Assembly: GCF_004803895.1 (NCBI RefSeq)
Contig: NZ_CP021978.1
Coordinates: 3,844,001-3,908,000 of the forward strand
Source: Streptomyces hawaiiensis
Lineage (GTDB): Bacteria > Actinomycetota > Actinomycetes > Streptomycetales > Streptomycetaceae
Length of the DNA: 64,000 bases
Direction of reading: 5' to 3'
Shown piece by piece: positions 48,644-56,620 of the stretch. The notes beneath the pieces are model-generated. The model was not told the DNA's origin, ran no database searches, and worked only from the letters and a program-made list of their open reading frames with translations. The first letter of the stretch is position 1. Each line of letters begins with the position of its first letter. The translations under genes were made by a program, and so were the position numbers.

Positions 48644-48660
48644 CCTGACGATCCGTCAGC
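48644..48660. promoter_or_regulatory. Regulon operator palindrome, ligase side
   Basis: CCTGACG-ATC-CGTCAGC, outermost bases altered. It lies 32 bp upstream of the ligase GTG at 48693 and 10 bp from the site at 48617. Confidence 0.75.
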
Positions 48661-48692
48661 CAAGGAGCACTGCCGAGGAGCAGGGGGCATCC

Positions 48693-50195
48693 GTGAACGA
48701 GACCCCGCACGCCCTGAGTTCGTCCCGCACCCTGTGGGAGCTGGTCGCCCGCCGCGCCGCCCTCACCCCCGGCCGCCCGCTCTTCCTCCAGGACGAGCGC
48801 ACGCTCACCTTCGGCGCCCTGCACGCGCGTGCCGAGCGGGTCGCGGCCGGCCTGTACGGCATGGGCGTACGCCCTGGCACGGTGGTCGCCTGGCAGCTGC
48901 CCACCCGTATCGAGACGGCCGTGCTGTCCTTCGCCCTGGCCCGCCTCGGCGCCGTGCAGACCCCGGTGATCCCCTTCTACCGGGACCGCGAGGTGGGCTT
49001 CGCGCTGCGCGAGTCGAAGGCGGAGTTCTTCGCGGTGCCGGGCACCTGGCGCGGCTTCGACCACACGGAGATGGCCCGCCGGCTGGGCGCGAAGGGCGTC
49101 TTCGAGGCCTACGACGACCTGCCCGACGGCGATCCGTCCGTACTGCCCGCCCCGCCCTGCGACGGCACCGCCGTCCGCTGGATCTACTGGACGTCCGGCA
49201 CGACCTCCGACCCCAAGGGCGTGCTGCACACGGACCGTTCGCTGCTCGCCGGCGGCTCCTGCCTGGCGCACGCGCTGCGGCCCTCGGCGGACGACGTGGG
49301 GTCGATCGCCTTCCCGTACGCCCACATCGGCGGGCCCGACTACACGGTGATGCTGCTGCTGTACGGCTTCCCGGCGGTGCTGTTCGAGCAGTTCGCGCTG
49401 CCGGACGCGCTGGAGGCGTACCGCGCGCACGGCGTGACGATGGCGGGCGGGTCGACGGCGTTCTACTCGATGTTCCTGGCGGAGCAGCGCAAGCGGCCCG
49501 GGACGCCCGTGGTGCCGACCCTGCGGCTGCTGGCGGGCGGCGGGGCGCCCAAGCCGCCGGAGCTGTACCACGCCGTGGTGCGCGAGATGGGCGTGCGGCT
49601 CACCCACGGGTACGGCATGACCGAGGTGCCGATGATCACCATGGGGGCGCCGGACGACAGCCCCGAACTGTTGGCGACGACCGAGGGACGGCCGCCGGAG
49701 GGGATGGAGATCCGGATCGTGGACGGGGAGGTGCGGCTGCGCGGGGAGGCCGTGTGCCGTGGGTATCTGGATCCGGAGCAGACGGCGGAGGCATTCGACG
49801 GGGAGGGGTTCCTGCGCACCGGCGACCTGGGGCGCCTCACGGAGAGCGGGCACCTGGTCCTCACCGGCCGGCTGAAGGACGTGATCATCCGCAAGGGCGA
49901 GAACATCTCGGCCCAGGAGATCGAGGACCTGCTGCACCGGCATCCGGCGGTCGGGGACGTGGCGGTGATCGGACTGCCGGACGCGGCACGCGGGGAGCTG
50001 GTGTGCGCGGTGGTGGAACAGCCCCCGGAGGCCGAGGTGCTGACGCTCGCCGCCGTGACAGCCTACCTGCGCGCCGAGGGACTGTCGGTGCACAAGCTGC
50101 CGGAGCGGCTGGAGGTGGTGGCCGCCCTTCCGCGGGGCGAGACCCTGCGGAAAGTGCTGAAGTACAAGCTCCGCGAGCGCTATGCGGGCACGTGA
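48693..50195 (+). CDS. AMP-forming acyl-CoA ligase (second)
   Basis: A 500-residue ANL-superfamily ligase. Phosphate loop YWTSGTTSDPKGVLHT, A5 motif HGYGMTEVPM, FLRTGDLGRL, hinge LKDVIIRKGENIS, and the C-terminal Lys in RGETLRKVLKYKL. It activates a carboxylate as its CoA thioester. It is not closely similar to the ligase at 12228; its family is nearer to cyclohexanecarboxylate/long-chain type ligases. GTG start with GGGGG 7 nt upstream. It is divergent from the amidohydrolase-dehydrogenase operon, sharing the double operator. A convergent EF-hand gene follows. Confidence 0.92.
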   Translation: MNETPHALSSSRTLWELVARRAALTPGRPLFLQDERTLTFGALHARAERVAAGLYGMGVRPGTVVAWQLPTRIETAVLSFALARLGAVQTPVIPFYRDREVGFALRESKAEFFAVPGTWRGFDHTEMARRLGAKGVFEAYDDLPDGDPSVLPAPPCDGTAVRWIYWTSGTTSDPKGVLHTDRSLLAGGSCLAHALRPSADDVGSIAFPYAHIGGPDYTVMLLLYGFPAVLFEQFALPDALEAYRAHGVTMAGGSTAFYSMFLAEQRKRPGTPVVPTLRLLAGGGAPKPPELYHAVVREMGVRLTHGYGMTEVPMITMGAPDDSPELLATTEGRPPEGMEIRIVDGEVRLRGEAVCRGYLDPEQTAEAFDGEGFLRTGDLGRLTESGHLVLTGRLKDVIIRKGENISAQEIEDLLHRHPAVGDVAVIGLPDAARGELVCAVVEQPPEAEVLTLAAVTAYLRAEGLSVHKLPERLEVVAALPRGETLRKVLKYKLRERYAGT

Positions 50196-50223
50196 CGCCG
50201 TCGGGCACGCGCCCGTGATCAGG

Positions 50224-50736
50224 CTATTCGGGCACGGTGAAGTAGCGGGCGAAGGCCGGGATGACCTCGGCCTCGCCGACCTTGCCGTCACCGTCCGCGT
50301 CGAGCGTGGCGACGGCCGGCCCGGCGACGTCCTCGGGGACGCCGAGACACTTCAGAACACGGCCGACCTCCTCGATCGTCGCCGCGCCGTCACCGTCGGT
50401 GTCGGCGACGTCCAGGGCCGCGTGCAGGAAGGGGCGGGCGATCTCGGCGAACCGGTCGGGGTTGTCGCGCAAGCGCTTGACCGCGCCGTCGACGAACTCC
50501 TGGCGCGTGATGCGCTGGTCGCCGTCGCGGTCCGCCATCCCGGCCATGCCCTGCCAGAAGGCCTCGGCGCCGCCGTACAGGGCCTGCCCCTTGTCGGACC
50601 GGGCCGCCACGGCGAACTCCGTGAGCAGCGCCTTGACCGCGCCGTAGAAGTCCTCGCGGTCGATGTAGCCGTTGCCGTCCTGGTCGAAGGTGGCGAACCG
50701 GGCGGCGATCCTGCGCTCGTACTCGCTGCTGACCAT
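50224..50736 (-). CDS. EF-hand calcium-binding protein
   Basis: A 170-residue four-EF-hand protein of the calerythrin/sarcoplasmic type. Loops: DQDGNGYIDRED (18-29), DRDGDQRITRQE, DTDGDGAATIEE and DADGDGKVGEAE, all with Asp at positions 1, 3 and 5 or close matches. The third loop has Ala at position 8 and may bind weakly. No signal peptide, so it is cytoplasmic and probably a calcium buffer or sensor. A gene like this lies near the sigma-factor cluster in S. coelicolor (from memory, SCO4411). Confidence 0.93.
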   Translation of the reverse strand: MVSSEYERRIAARFATFDQDGNGYIDREDFYGAVKALLTEFAVAARSDKGQALYGGAEAFWQGMAGMADRDGDQRITRQEFVDGAVKRLRDNPDRFAEIARPFLHAALDVADTDGDGAATIEEVGRVLKCLGVPEDVAGPAVATLDADGDGKVGEAEVIPAFARYFTVPE

Positions 50737-50903
50737 GTCTCTTTCGGGCCGCCTTACTCGGGTGGGGTGCGTCTGAGTCGGAGCGTACGACGGAGGGAGC
50801 CGTTCGGGCGCGGGAAAACGTCACTTGTGCCAAGACCGGGGGAATTCCGGGACAACGGCGTGCCGGAACGGCAACACTCGTTCTACGGTGCGTCATCGCG
50901 CCG

Positions 50904-51278
50904 TCACGCGGAGAGAGGTTCGCCCTCGTCGCCGAGGGCCGCGTGCACATCGCCGTACACGTCGAACAGCCTGCGCACGCCCAGCGCGCCGAGGACCCGG
51001 TTGACGTGGGACCCGTCGGCCGCGCCCCGGGCGGGCAGCACGAGGCGCAGCCGACCCTGGCAGGAGCGGATCAGCCGACGGGCCGCGATGAGCACGCCGA
51101 CGCCGCTGGAGTCACAGAAGAACACCTCGGACAGATCCAGGACGAGACAGTGGTGCCCCTCGGCCACGACGTCGTGCACGCGCTGGCGCAGCACCGGCGA
51201 CGTCACCAGATCCAGCTCGCCCGACACCTGGAGCACGGCCCATTCGCCCTGCTCGCCGCCGGTCACTTTGAAGGTCAC
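50904..51278 (-). CDS. STAS-domain anti-sigma factor antagonist
   Basis: A 124-residue STAS protein: AVLQVSGELDLVTSPVLRQRVHDVV, then LVLDLSEVFFCDSSGVGVLIAARR with the phosphorylatable Ser in DSSG. Such proteins bind RsbW-type anti-sigma kinases when unphosphorylated and free a sigma factor. Of several in-frame GTG codons I chose 51278, 7 nt after GAGGGG (51291-51286); 51284 or 51293 are possible. It lies next to, but divergent from, an ECF-type sigma gene. That sigma factor has its own zinc anti-sigma partner, so this antagonist may serve another. Confidence 0.9.
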   Translation of the reverse strand: MTFKVTGGEQGEWAVLQVSGELDLVTSPVLRQRVHDVVAEGHHCLVLDLSEVFFCDSSGVGVLIAARRLIRSCQGRLRLVLPARGAADGSHVNRVLGALGVRRLFDVYGDVHAALGDEGEPLSA

Positions 51279-51293
51279 CACCACGCCCCTCAC

Positions 51294-51646
51294 TCGCCAA
51301 AACGGAAGCAGTCCCTACGCTTCCTTGCAGCGCGGCTGCCCAGCGGCCGTTCCCTGAAACACAACCCGAAAAACGGATCCCCCGCGGAAGAGGCTTGTTT
51401 TAGTCGACTTCGATCCTGTTCGATCCTCTTCAGTCAGGTCTGATCGGAGGGCGGTGGGGTAGGCGCGAGTCCAAAGGCTTTCGGTGCGAATGCCGGTGGT
51501 CCTCTACCACCTGCGGCCGGTCAGGGGGCGCACATTGCCACAAAGGGGCGTGCGCTACCGGACGTGCCGACTACATTCGAGGAGACGTCGGGCACAGGCT
51601 GGACAGAGCACGGGCGCGGGACACGAGCAGGGGGTGAGGGGCCCGC
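51294..51646. other. Divergent regulatory region between STAS and sigma genes
   Basis: 353 bp, AT-richer than neighbours. It holds a tandem 10-bp repeat, TTCGATCCTG-TTCGATCCTC (51409-51428), perhaps a regulator or sigma site. No gene is supported. Both promoters must lie here. Confidence 0.45.
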
Positions 51647-52228
51647 ATGGCGAAAAAGGACGTACCGCCTCGCTGGGACCGCAAGATGCAGCAGCGGCTC
51701 GCCCGTGGAGAGGCGGCCGCCCTCGGTGAGTTCTACGACCGGTTCGCCTCCCTCGTGCACGGTCTCGCCCACCGCGTGCTCGGCGACGAGCGCGCCGCTG
51801 ACGGCATCACGCGCGAGGTCTTCCTCCATATCTGGGAGCATCCCGACTCCTACGACCCCAAGCAGGGCCCGCTGCGCACCTGGGTCGCCACACTGACCCA
51901 CCGGCTGGCGGTGCAGCGGCTGCGCGCCACCGAGACCGCCGCCCTCACCCGCGAAGGCTCCGGCACCGCGGAGGAACTGGAGCACAAGGTGCGCCGCGCC
52001 TCGGTCGCCGCCCGCGCCGACTACATCGTCCAGTCCATGCCCGTCCCGCTGCGCTCGGCCCTGGAACGGGCCTACTTCCAGCGCCGTGACTACCGCCAGA
52101 CCGCCGCCGACCTAGACATCACCGAGGACGAGGCCCGCCGCCGCCTGCGCCTGGGCCTGCAACTGCTCTCCACCGCCCACGACACCGAGGCCCCGGGCGC
52201 ACCGCCCGGATACGGGGGTGCGGTGTGA
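51647..52228 (+). CDS. ECF-type RNA polymerase sigma factor
   Basis: A 193-residue sigma-70 family protein. Region 2 (ALGEFYDRFASLVHGLAHRVLGD, ITREVFLHIWEHPDSYDPKQGPLRTWVATLTHRLA) and region 4 (MPVPLRSALERAYFQRRDYRQTAADLDITEDEARRRLRLGLQLL). GAGGGGCCCGC precedes the ATG. Its TGA overlaps the anti-sigma start as GTGA, so the two are made together and likely form a sigma/anti-sigma pair. It directs RNA polymerase to a small set of promoters, probably including its own. The signal is unknown, but the partner's metal domain hints at thiol or redox sensing. Confidence 0.93.
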   Translation: MAKKDVPPRWDRKMQQRLARGEAAALGEFYDRFASLVHGLAHRVLGDERAADGITREVFLHIWEHPDSYDPKQGPLRTWVATLTHRLAVQRLRATETAALTREGSGTAEELEHKVRRASVAARADYIVQSMPVPLRSALERAYFQRRDYRQTAADLDITEDEARRRLRLGLQLLSTAHDTEAPGAPPGYGGAV

Positions 52229-53658
52229 ACGGGCCGGACCGATTCGAGGCGTACGACGGCGACGAGGGGGAGAACGGCCACGAGAACGGCTGCGAGGAGA
52301 AGGGCAACAGCCGGGACGAGAGCGGCATTCGGGGCGAAAACCGCGAGCGTGGGCTAGGCCTCGGCACCCCCTCGGGCCCCGGCATGTCCGACGGACCGGA
52401 GGGGCCGGACCGTCCCGAGCGCGGTGCCGCCCCCGAGCAGGGGCGCCCACCGCGGATACCCATGCCCCGGGCCTCCGTAGAGGACGGCGGGCTGCCGCTG
52501 CCCGCGCCGGCGGACCTCGGCCTCACGGCACCGCCGCCCGCCCCGCCCGTCTTCGAGCACGCCGTGCTCAAGGCCCTGCTCGGTGCCTGGGCGCTGGCCG
52601 CGTGCTCGGCCGAGGAGGCTGCGGCCGTCGAGGAGCACCTCGGCGACTGCGGCTCCTGCGCCGACGAGGCCCGGCGGCTGCGCGAGGCGGTGGGGCTGCT
52701 GCAACGCCCCGAGAGCCTCGACCTGGACCCGGGGCTGCGCACCCGCGTCCTGGACACCTGCCTGCAGCGGCGCCCGCCGCGCATCCCGGTGCCGGACTGG
52801 GCCGCCGCGTACGACGCCGAAACCGCGCGCCTGGACGCCCTGCTGCAGGACTTCGGCGACTCCGAATGGCACGCGCCGGTACGGCTGCGCTGGTTCCGGG
52901 CCGACGCGTCGACGAGTCGTCGCACCACCGTCGCCGGGGTCATCGCGCATCTGCTCAGCGTCGACGGTCTGGTGGCGGTCGCGCTCGGCCTGGACGACCC
53001 GCTGGGCGACGTCCCGTCCCCGCGCCCGACCCCGGCGGCCCGCACCGAGGCGTTCTGGCGCGCCTCCCACTTCCCACCGACCCGCTTCGTCCGCGCGCCC
53101 TGGCGGGAGCAGAGTCACAGCCTCGTGCGCACGGTGTCCTTCACGGGCGGCGGCGCGGGGAAGACGCCGGTGTCGTACGGCGACTTCGAACTGCCGCTGC
53201 ACGACGCGATGCTCGACCGCGCCTTCGAGTGCTGGGTGCACGCGGAGGACATCGCCGACGCGGTCGACTACCCCTACGACCCGCCCTCGCCGCGCCATCT
53301 GCACCGCATGATCGACCTGGCGGCCCGGATGTTGCCGACGGTCCTGGCCCATCGCCGCCGGGCCGGTCTGGCCTCCCCCGCCCACCACCGCCATCTGGTC
53401 GCGGCGGGTGAACCGGGCCGCAGCCTCCGCCTGGAGATCGAGGGCTCGGGCGGCGGCGAGTGGCTGATCCCCCTGGACTCCCCCGCGGCGAAGGGCTCCG
53501 CCGAGCACGAGGTGGCCCACGTGGCCCTGGACGGCGTCGAGTTCTGCCGCCTGGCCGCCGGCCACGTCCCTCCGCAGGAGGCGGCGGCGGGCCAGGTGGG
53601 AGACAGAGAGGCGATCAGGGACGTCCTGTTCGCGGCGGCGTCACTGAGCAGGATGTGA
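52225..53658 (+). CDS. Zinc anti-sigma factor fused to a mycothiol-dependent maleylpyruvate isomerase-type domain
   Basis: A 477-residue protein. Residues 1-105 are acidic and low complexity. A ZAS/zf-HC2 motif follows with Cys127, His138, Cys142 and Cys145 (HxxxCxxC). Residues about 200-345 match the MDMPI metal-binding helical bundle: His242 in VIAHLLSVDG and Glu335-x3-His339 in AFECWVHAEDIAD, the His/Glu/His metal triad of mycothiol-dependent isomerases. A C-terminal domain follows. No transmembrane helix. GTG start in GTGA overlap with the sigma stop. The fusion suggests a cytoplasmic sensor whose metal or mycothiol binding sets sigma release; that is an inference. Confidence 0.88.
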   Translation: MNGPDRFEAYDGDEGENGHENGCEEKGNSRDESGIRGENRERGLGLGTPSGPGMSDGPEGPDRPERGAAPEQGRPPRIPMPRASVEDGGLPLPAPADLGLTAPPPAPPVFEHAVLKALLGAWALAACSAEEAAAVEEHLGDCGSCADEARRLREAVGLLQRPESLDLDPGLRTRVLDTCLQRRPPRIPVPDWAAAYDAETARLDALLQDFGDSEWHAPVRLRWFRADASTSRRTTVAGVIAHLLSVDGLVAVALGLDDPLGDVPSPRPTPAARTEAFWRASHFPPTRFVRAPWREQSHSLVRTVSFTGGGAGKTPVSYGDFELPLHDAMLDRAFECWVHAEDIADAVDYPYDPPSPRHLHRMIDLAARMLPTVLAHRRRAGLASPAHHRHLVAAGEPGRSLRLEIEGSGGGEWLIPLDSPAAKGSAEHEVAHVALDGVEFCRLAAGHVPPQEAAAGQVGDREAIRDVLFAAASLSRM

Positions 53659-53673
53659 GGTCCTCAGGGGCTC

Positions 53674-54555
53674 TCAGGCGAAAATCACCGTCCGCCGCCC
53701 GTTGAGCAGAATCCTCCGCTCGGCATGCCACTTCACGCCCCGGGCCAACGCCTGGCACTCCACGTCCCGCCCGATCGCGACCAGCCCTTCGGGCGTCACG
53801 TCATGCCCGACCCGCTCGACCTCCTGCTCGATGATCGGGCCTTCATCGAGATCAGCCGTCACATAGTGAGCCGTCGCGCCGATCAGCTTCACACCCCGGG
53901 CATGCGCCTGGTGATACGGCTTCGCGCCCTTGAAGCTCGGCAGGAACGAGTGGTGGATGTTGATGATCCGCCCGGAGAGCGCCTTGCACAGGTCGTCCGA
54001 CAGCACCTGCATGTAGCGGGCGAGCACGACCAGTTCGACACCCTCCTCGCGCACGATGTCGAGCAGCCGCCCCTCGGCCTCGGCCTTCGTGTCCTTCGTC
54101 ACCGGAATGTGGTGGAAGGGGATGTTGTACGAGCCCACCAGCTCGGCGAAGTCCGTGTGGTTCGACACCACTCCGGCAATCTCCACCGGCAGCGCCCCGG
54201 TCCGCGCCCGGAACAGCAGGTCGTTCAGGCAGTGCCCGAACTTGCTGACCATCAGCAGGATGCGCATCTTCTGGTCGGCCCGGTTGATCTGCCAGTCCAT
54301 CTGGAACGAGTCACCGATCGCCGCGAAGCTGGCCCGCAGCTTCTCCACGGTCACGGGCGCGTCCGCCGAGAAGTGGACCCGCATGAAGAACAGTCCCGTG
54401 TCGTGGTCGCCGAACTGCTGGCTGTCCTCGATGTTGCAGCCGGTCATGAACAGGTAGCTCGACACGGCGTGCACGATGCCCTTCCTGTCCGGGCAGGAAA
54501 GGGTGAGGACGTACTGATCGGCCGGGACCGCGGCGCTGGTGGACTGCTCGTTCAT
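53674..54555 (-). CDS. purU: Formyltetrahydrofolate deformylase
   Basis: A 293-residue enzyme that hydrolyses 10-formyltetrahydrofolate to formate and tetrahydrofolate, balancing one-carbon pools and supplying formate for purine synthesis. N-terminal ACT domain (YVLTLSCPDRKGIVHAVSSYLF). Catalytic formyl-transferase domain with RILLMVSKFGHCLNDLLF, ARYMQVLSDD, INIHHSFLPSFKGAKPYHQAHARGVKLIGATAHYVT (catalytic Asn/His) and DEGPIIEQ with the Asp. The length is normal for the family. The gene converges on the anti-sigma gene 15 bp away. Conserved housekeeping gene. Confidence 0.96.
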   Translation of the reverse strand: MNEQSTSAAVPADQYVLTLSCPDRKGIVHAVSSYLFMTGCNIEDSQQFGDHDTGLFFMRVHFSADAPVTVEKLRASFAAIGDSFQMDWQINRADQKMRILLMVSKFGHCLNDLLFRARTGALPVEIAGVVSNHTDFAELVGSYNIPFHHIPVTKDTKAEAEGRLLDIVREEGVELVVLARYMQVLSDDLCKALSGRIINIHHSFLPSFKGAKPYHQAHARGVKLIGATAHYVTADLDEGPIIEQEVERVGHDVTPEGLVAIGRDVECQALARGVKWHAERRILLNGRRTVIFA

Positions 54556-54647
54556 GCAGGACAGGTTCCCACAAGGAACGACACCACCGGCAATCGTCCC
54601 GCTGGGCGGACCCGGGGGGCGGACCGGAGGCGGCCGCCACGGAACCG

Positions 54648-55148
54648 CTAGGCGGACCTCGTCATGATCCGCAGCACGTCCAGGCTGCGCGGCGCCGAGT
54701 CCGGCTCCTCGCCGTCACTCGCCGCGAGCCGCACGTGCGCGTCCCGGGCCGCCCGGACCGCCTCCGGCCACGCCTCGTGCTCCAGGTACGCGGCGACCGG
54801 CGCGTCCGGCCCGACCTGGTGCATGATCCGCAGCACCCGCAGCACCGCGGAGTCCACGAGGGCCGCCTCCTGCGAGTCGCGGAAGATCGTCCCGACGTAC
54901 TTCTCGGCGGACCAGTGGTCCAGCCAGGTGTCCTCGACCAGCCGGTACACCGCGTCGGTCACGTCGCCGTAGCCGTCCACGCCGGCCAGCCAGACGTCCC
55001 GCTGGAATCCGGGATCGGAGAGCATGTGCAGCGCCGAGCGCACGTTGCTGCGCCAGCGCCACCACGGCATGTCGTTGGCAGGCATGCCGCCCATGGTGGA
55101 TGAGCGACGGCCACGGCGGGAAGAGTTCTCCGAAGCTTGCACGGTCAT
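54648..55148 (-). CDS. SCO4402-family conserved protein
   Basis: A 166-residue protein conserved in Streptomyces: MPWWRWRSNVRSALHMLSDPGFQRDVWLAGVDGYGDVTDAVYRLVEDTWLD and VLRIMHQVGPDAPVAAYLEHEAWPEAVRAARDAHVRLA. Mostly helical, cytoplasmic, function unknown. I chose the ATG at 55148 (GGAGGGGAA about 9 nt upstream); a start nearer MGGMPAND (about 55094) is possible because the first 20 residues are disordered. Its neighbour purU is also adjacent to this family in S. coelicolor (from memory). Confidence 0.85.
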   Translation of the reverse strand: MTVQASENSSRRGRRSSTMGGMPANDMPWWRWRSNVRSALHMLSDPGFQRDVWLAGVDGYGDVTDAVYRLVEDTWLDHWSAEKYVGTIFRDSQEAALVDSAVLRVLRIMHQVGPDAPVAAYLEHEAWPEAVRAARDAHVRLAASDGEEPDSAPRSLDVLRIMTRSA

Positions 55149-55214
55149 CGATCGTACGTTCCCCTCCACATCGGTCACACCGGCCCCCGCAATTCACCTA
55201 CGCGTCACCCATTG

Positions 55215-55242
55215 TTGACCAGAGATCACTCATGGGTTAGCC
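55215..55242 (+). promoter_or_regulatory. Candidate sigma-HrdB-type promoter of the binding-protein gene
   Basis: TTGACC at 55215-55220 and TTAGCC at 55237-55242, 16-bp spacing, 23 bp before the ATG at 55266. The -35 fits well, the -10 only moderately. Confidence 0.45.
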
Positions 55243-55265
55243 GTGTGGCGGAATCGTGCGGAACC

Positions 55266-56579
55266 ATGACCGGCAGGCGACGCACTCGCAGCACATTCCT
55301 CCCCGGCCTCCTCACCCGTCACGCCAGAAACGGCGTCCTCTCCGCGGGCACGGCGGTCGCGTGCACGTCGCTCCTCGCCGGATGCGGTGTCGTCCCCGGC
55401 ACCACGGGGGATGTCGGAACCGACACCATCACCGTCATGACCTGGGCTCCACAGAACACCAAGGCCACCAACAAGCCCGGCATGCCCGCCTTCGCCCTCG
55501 CCTACGCCCGCTGGATCAACGCCAAGGGCGGGATCAACGGCCGCAAGCTGAATGTGCTGACCTGCAACGACCACAACGACAGCGTGGCCGCCGCGAAGTG
55601 CGCCCGGCGGGCCGCCAAGGAGAACGTGGTCGCGGTCGTCGGATCCTACAGCCAGTACGCGGACTCCTTCTTCCCGTCGCTCGAGGGTGCCGGCATCCCC
55701 TACATAGGCGGCTACGGCATCACCAACGCCGAGTTCACCAGCCCCCTGTCCTACCCCGTCAACGGCGGCCAGCCCGCGCTGCTCGCCGGTCTGGGCAGCG
55801 CGCTCGCCGCCGACTGCGGGCCCGTCGCGCTGATCCGGCCCGACACCATCACGGGCGACCAGCTGCCCCCGCTGCTCGACTCCGGCCTGAAGGCCGGCGG
55901 GCACCGGGCCTCGAACGACCAGCGGGCGGCGGAGGACGCCACCGAGTACGACGGCCAGGCCGAGCGCGCTCTGCGCACGACGACCACCGGCACGGAGGAC
56001 CGCGGGTGCGTGGTGCCCGCCCTGGGGGACCGCAACGGCACCTTCATGGACTCCTTCCGGCGGGCCCGCGAGGACTACCCCGAGGTACGGACGGCCACCG
56101 TGCTGGGCAGCGTCGACCAGACGGCGATCGACGCGACCGGCGGGACGTCGGGCCCCTACGAGGGCTCCTACATCACCGGCTGGTACCCGGTGGCGAGCGA
56201 TCCGCGCTGGGACGGGATGAAGCGGGTGATCCGGGAGGAGGCCTTCGGCGACAACCGCATCGACCCCGCGGACGCCGGGGTGCAGACCACGTGGATCGCC
56301 TACACGGTGTTCCGGCAGATCGTCGAGTCACTCGGTGACGGCGAGGTCTCCGCCGACACGGTGACGGACGCCCTGGGCGACGGTCTGGAGGTCACCACGG
56401 GCGGGCTCACACCGACGCTGCGGTGGCGGTTCCAGGACAAACTCGCCGCCGTGGGCTTCCCGCGCCTGGTCAATGCGAACGTGACCCTCCAGGTGGTGCG
56501 GGAGGGACGGCTGGTCTCGGCGCGCAAGGGCTTCGTCGACACGACCAGGACGCTGGAGAACGCCGACGTGAACTACTGA
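55266..56579 (+). CDS. Lipoprotein, ABC-type branched-chain amino-acid-like binding protein
   Basis: A 437-residue periplasmic-binding-type protein (Peripla_BP_6 family). Signal peptide with lipobox LLAGC, lipidated Cys40; the N-terminus is Arg-rich (GRRRTR). The mature part starts with TITVMTWAPQNTKATNKPG and has NAKGGINGRKLNVLTCND, AVVGSYSQYADSF, PYIGGYGITNAEF and a C-terminal lobe with AYTVFRQIVESLGDGEVSADTV. No permease or ATPase genes are adjacent, so it may serve a distant transporter or act as a sensor. I chose the ATG at 55266 over the open frame upstream because it follows a plausible promoter. Confidence 0.88.
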   Translation: MTGRRRTRSTFLPGLLTRHARNGVLSAGTAVACTSLLAGCGVVPGTTGDVGTDTITVMTWAPQNTKATNKPGMPAFALAYARWINAKGGINGRKLNVLTCNDHNDSVAAAKCARRAAKENVVAVVGSYSQYADSFFPSLEGAGIPYIGGYGITNAEFTSPLSYPVNGGQPALLAGLGSALAADCGPVALIRPDTITGDQLPPLLDSGLKAGGHRASNDQRAAEDATEYDGQAERALRTTTTGTEDRGCVVPALGDRNGTFMDSFRRAREDYPEVRTATVLGSVDQTAIDATGGTSGPYEGSYITGWYPVASDPRWDGMKRVIREEAFGDNRIDPADAGVQTTWIAYTVFRQIVESLGDGEVSADTVTDALGDGLEVTTGGLTPTLRWRFQDKLAAVGFPRLVNANVTLQVVREGRLVSARKGFVDTTRTLENADVNY

Positions 56580-56620
56580 GCACCCCGCTCAGCGGTTCAC
56601 GTCCGCGCCGGATCCGTCTC

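Noticed and set aside
56576..56592. Small hairpin CTGAGC-ACCCC-GCTCAG after the lipoprotein gene
   Set aside because: The stem has only 6 bp, includes the stop codon and has no T-run. It is too weak to call a terminator.
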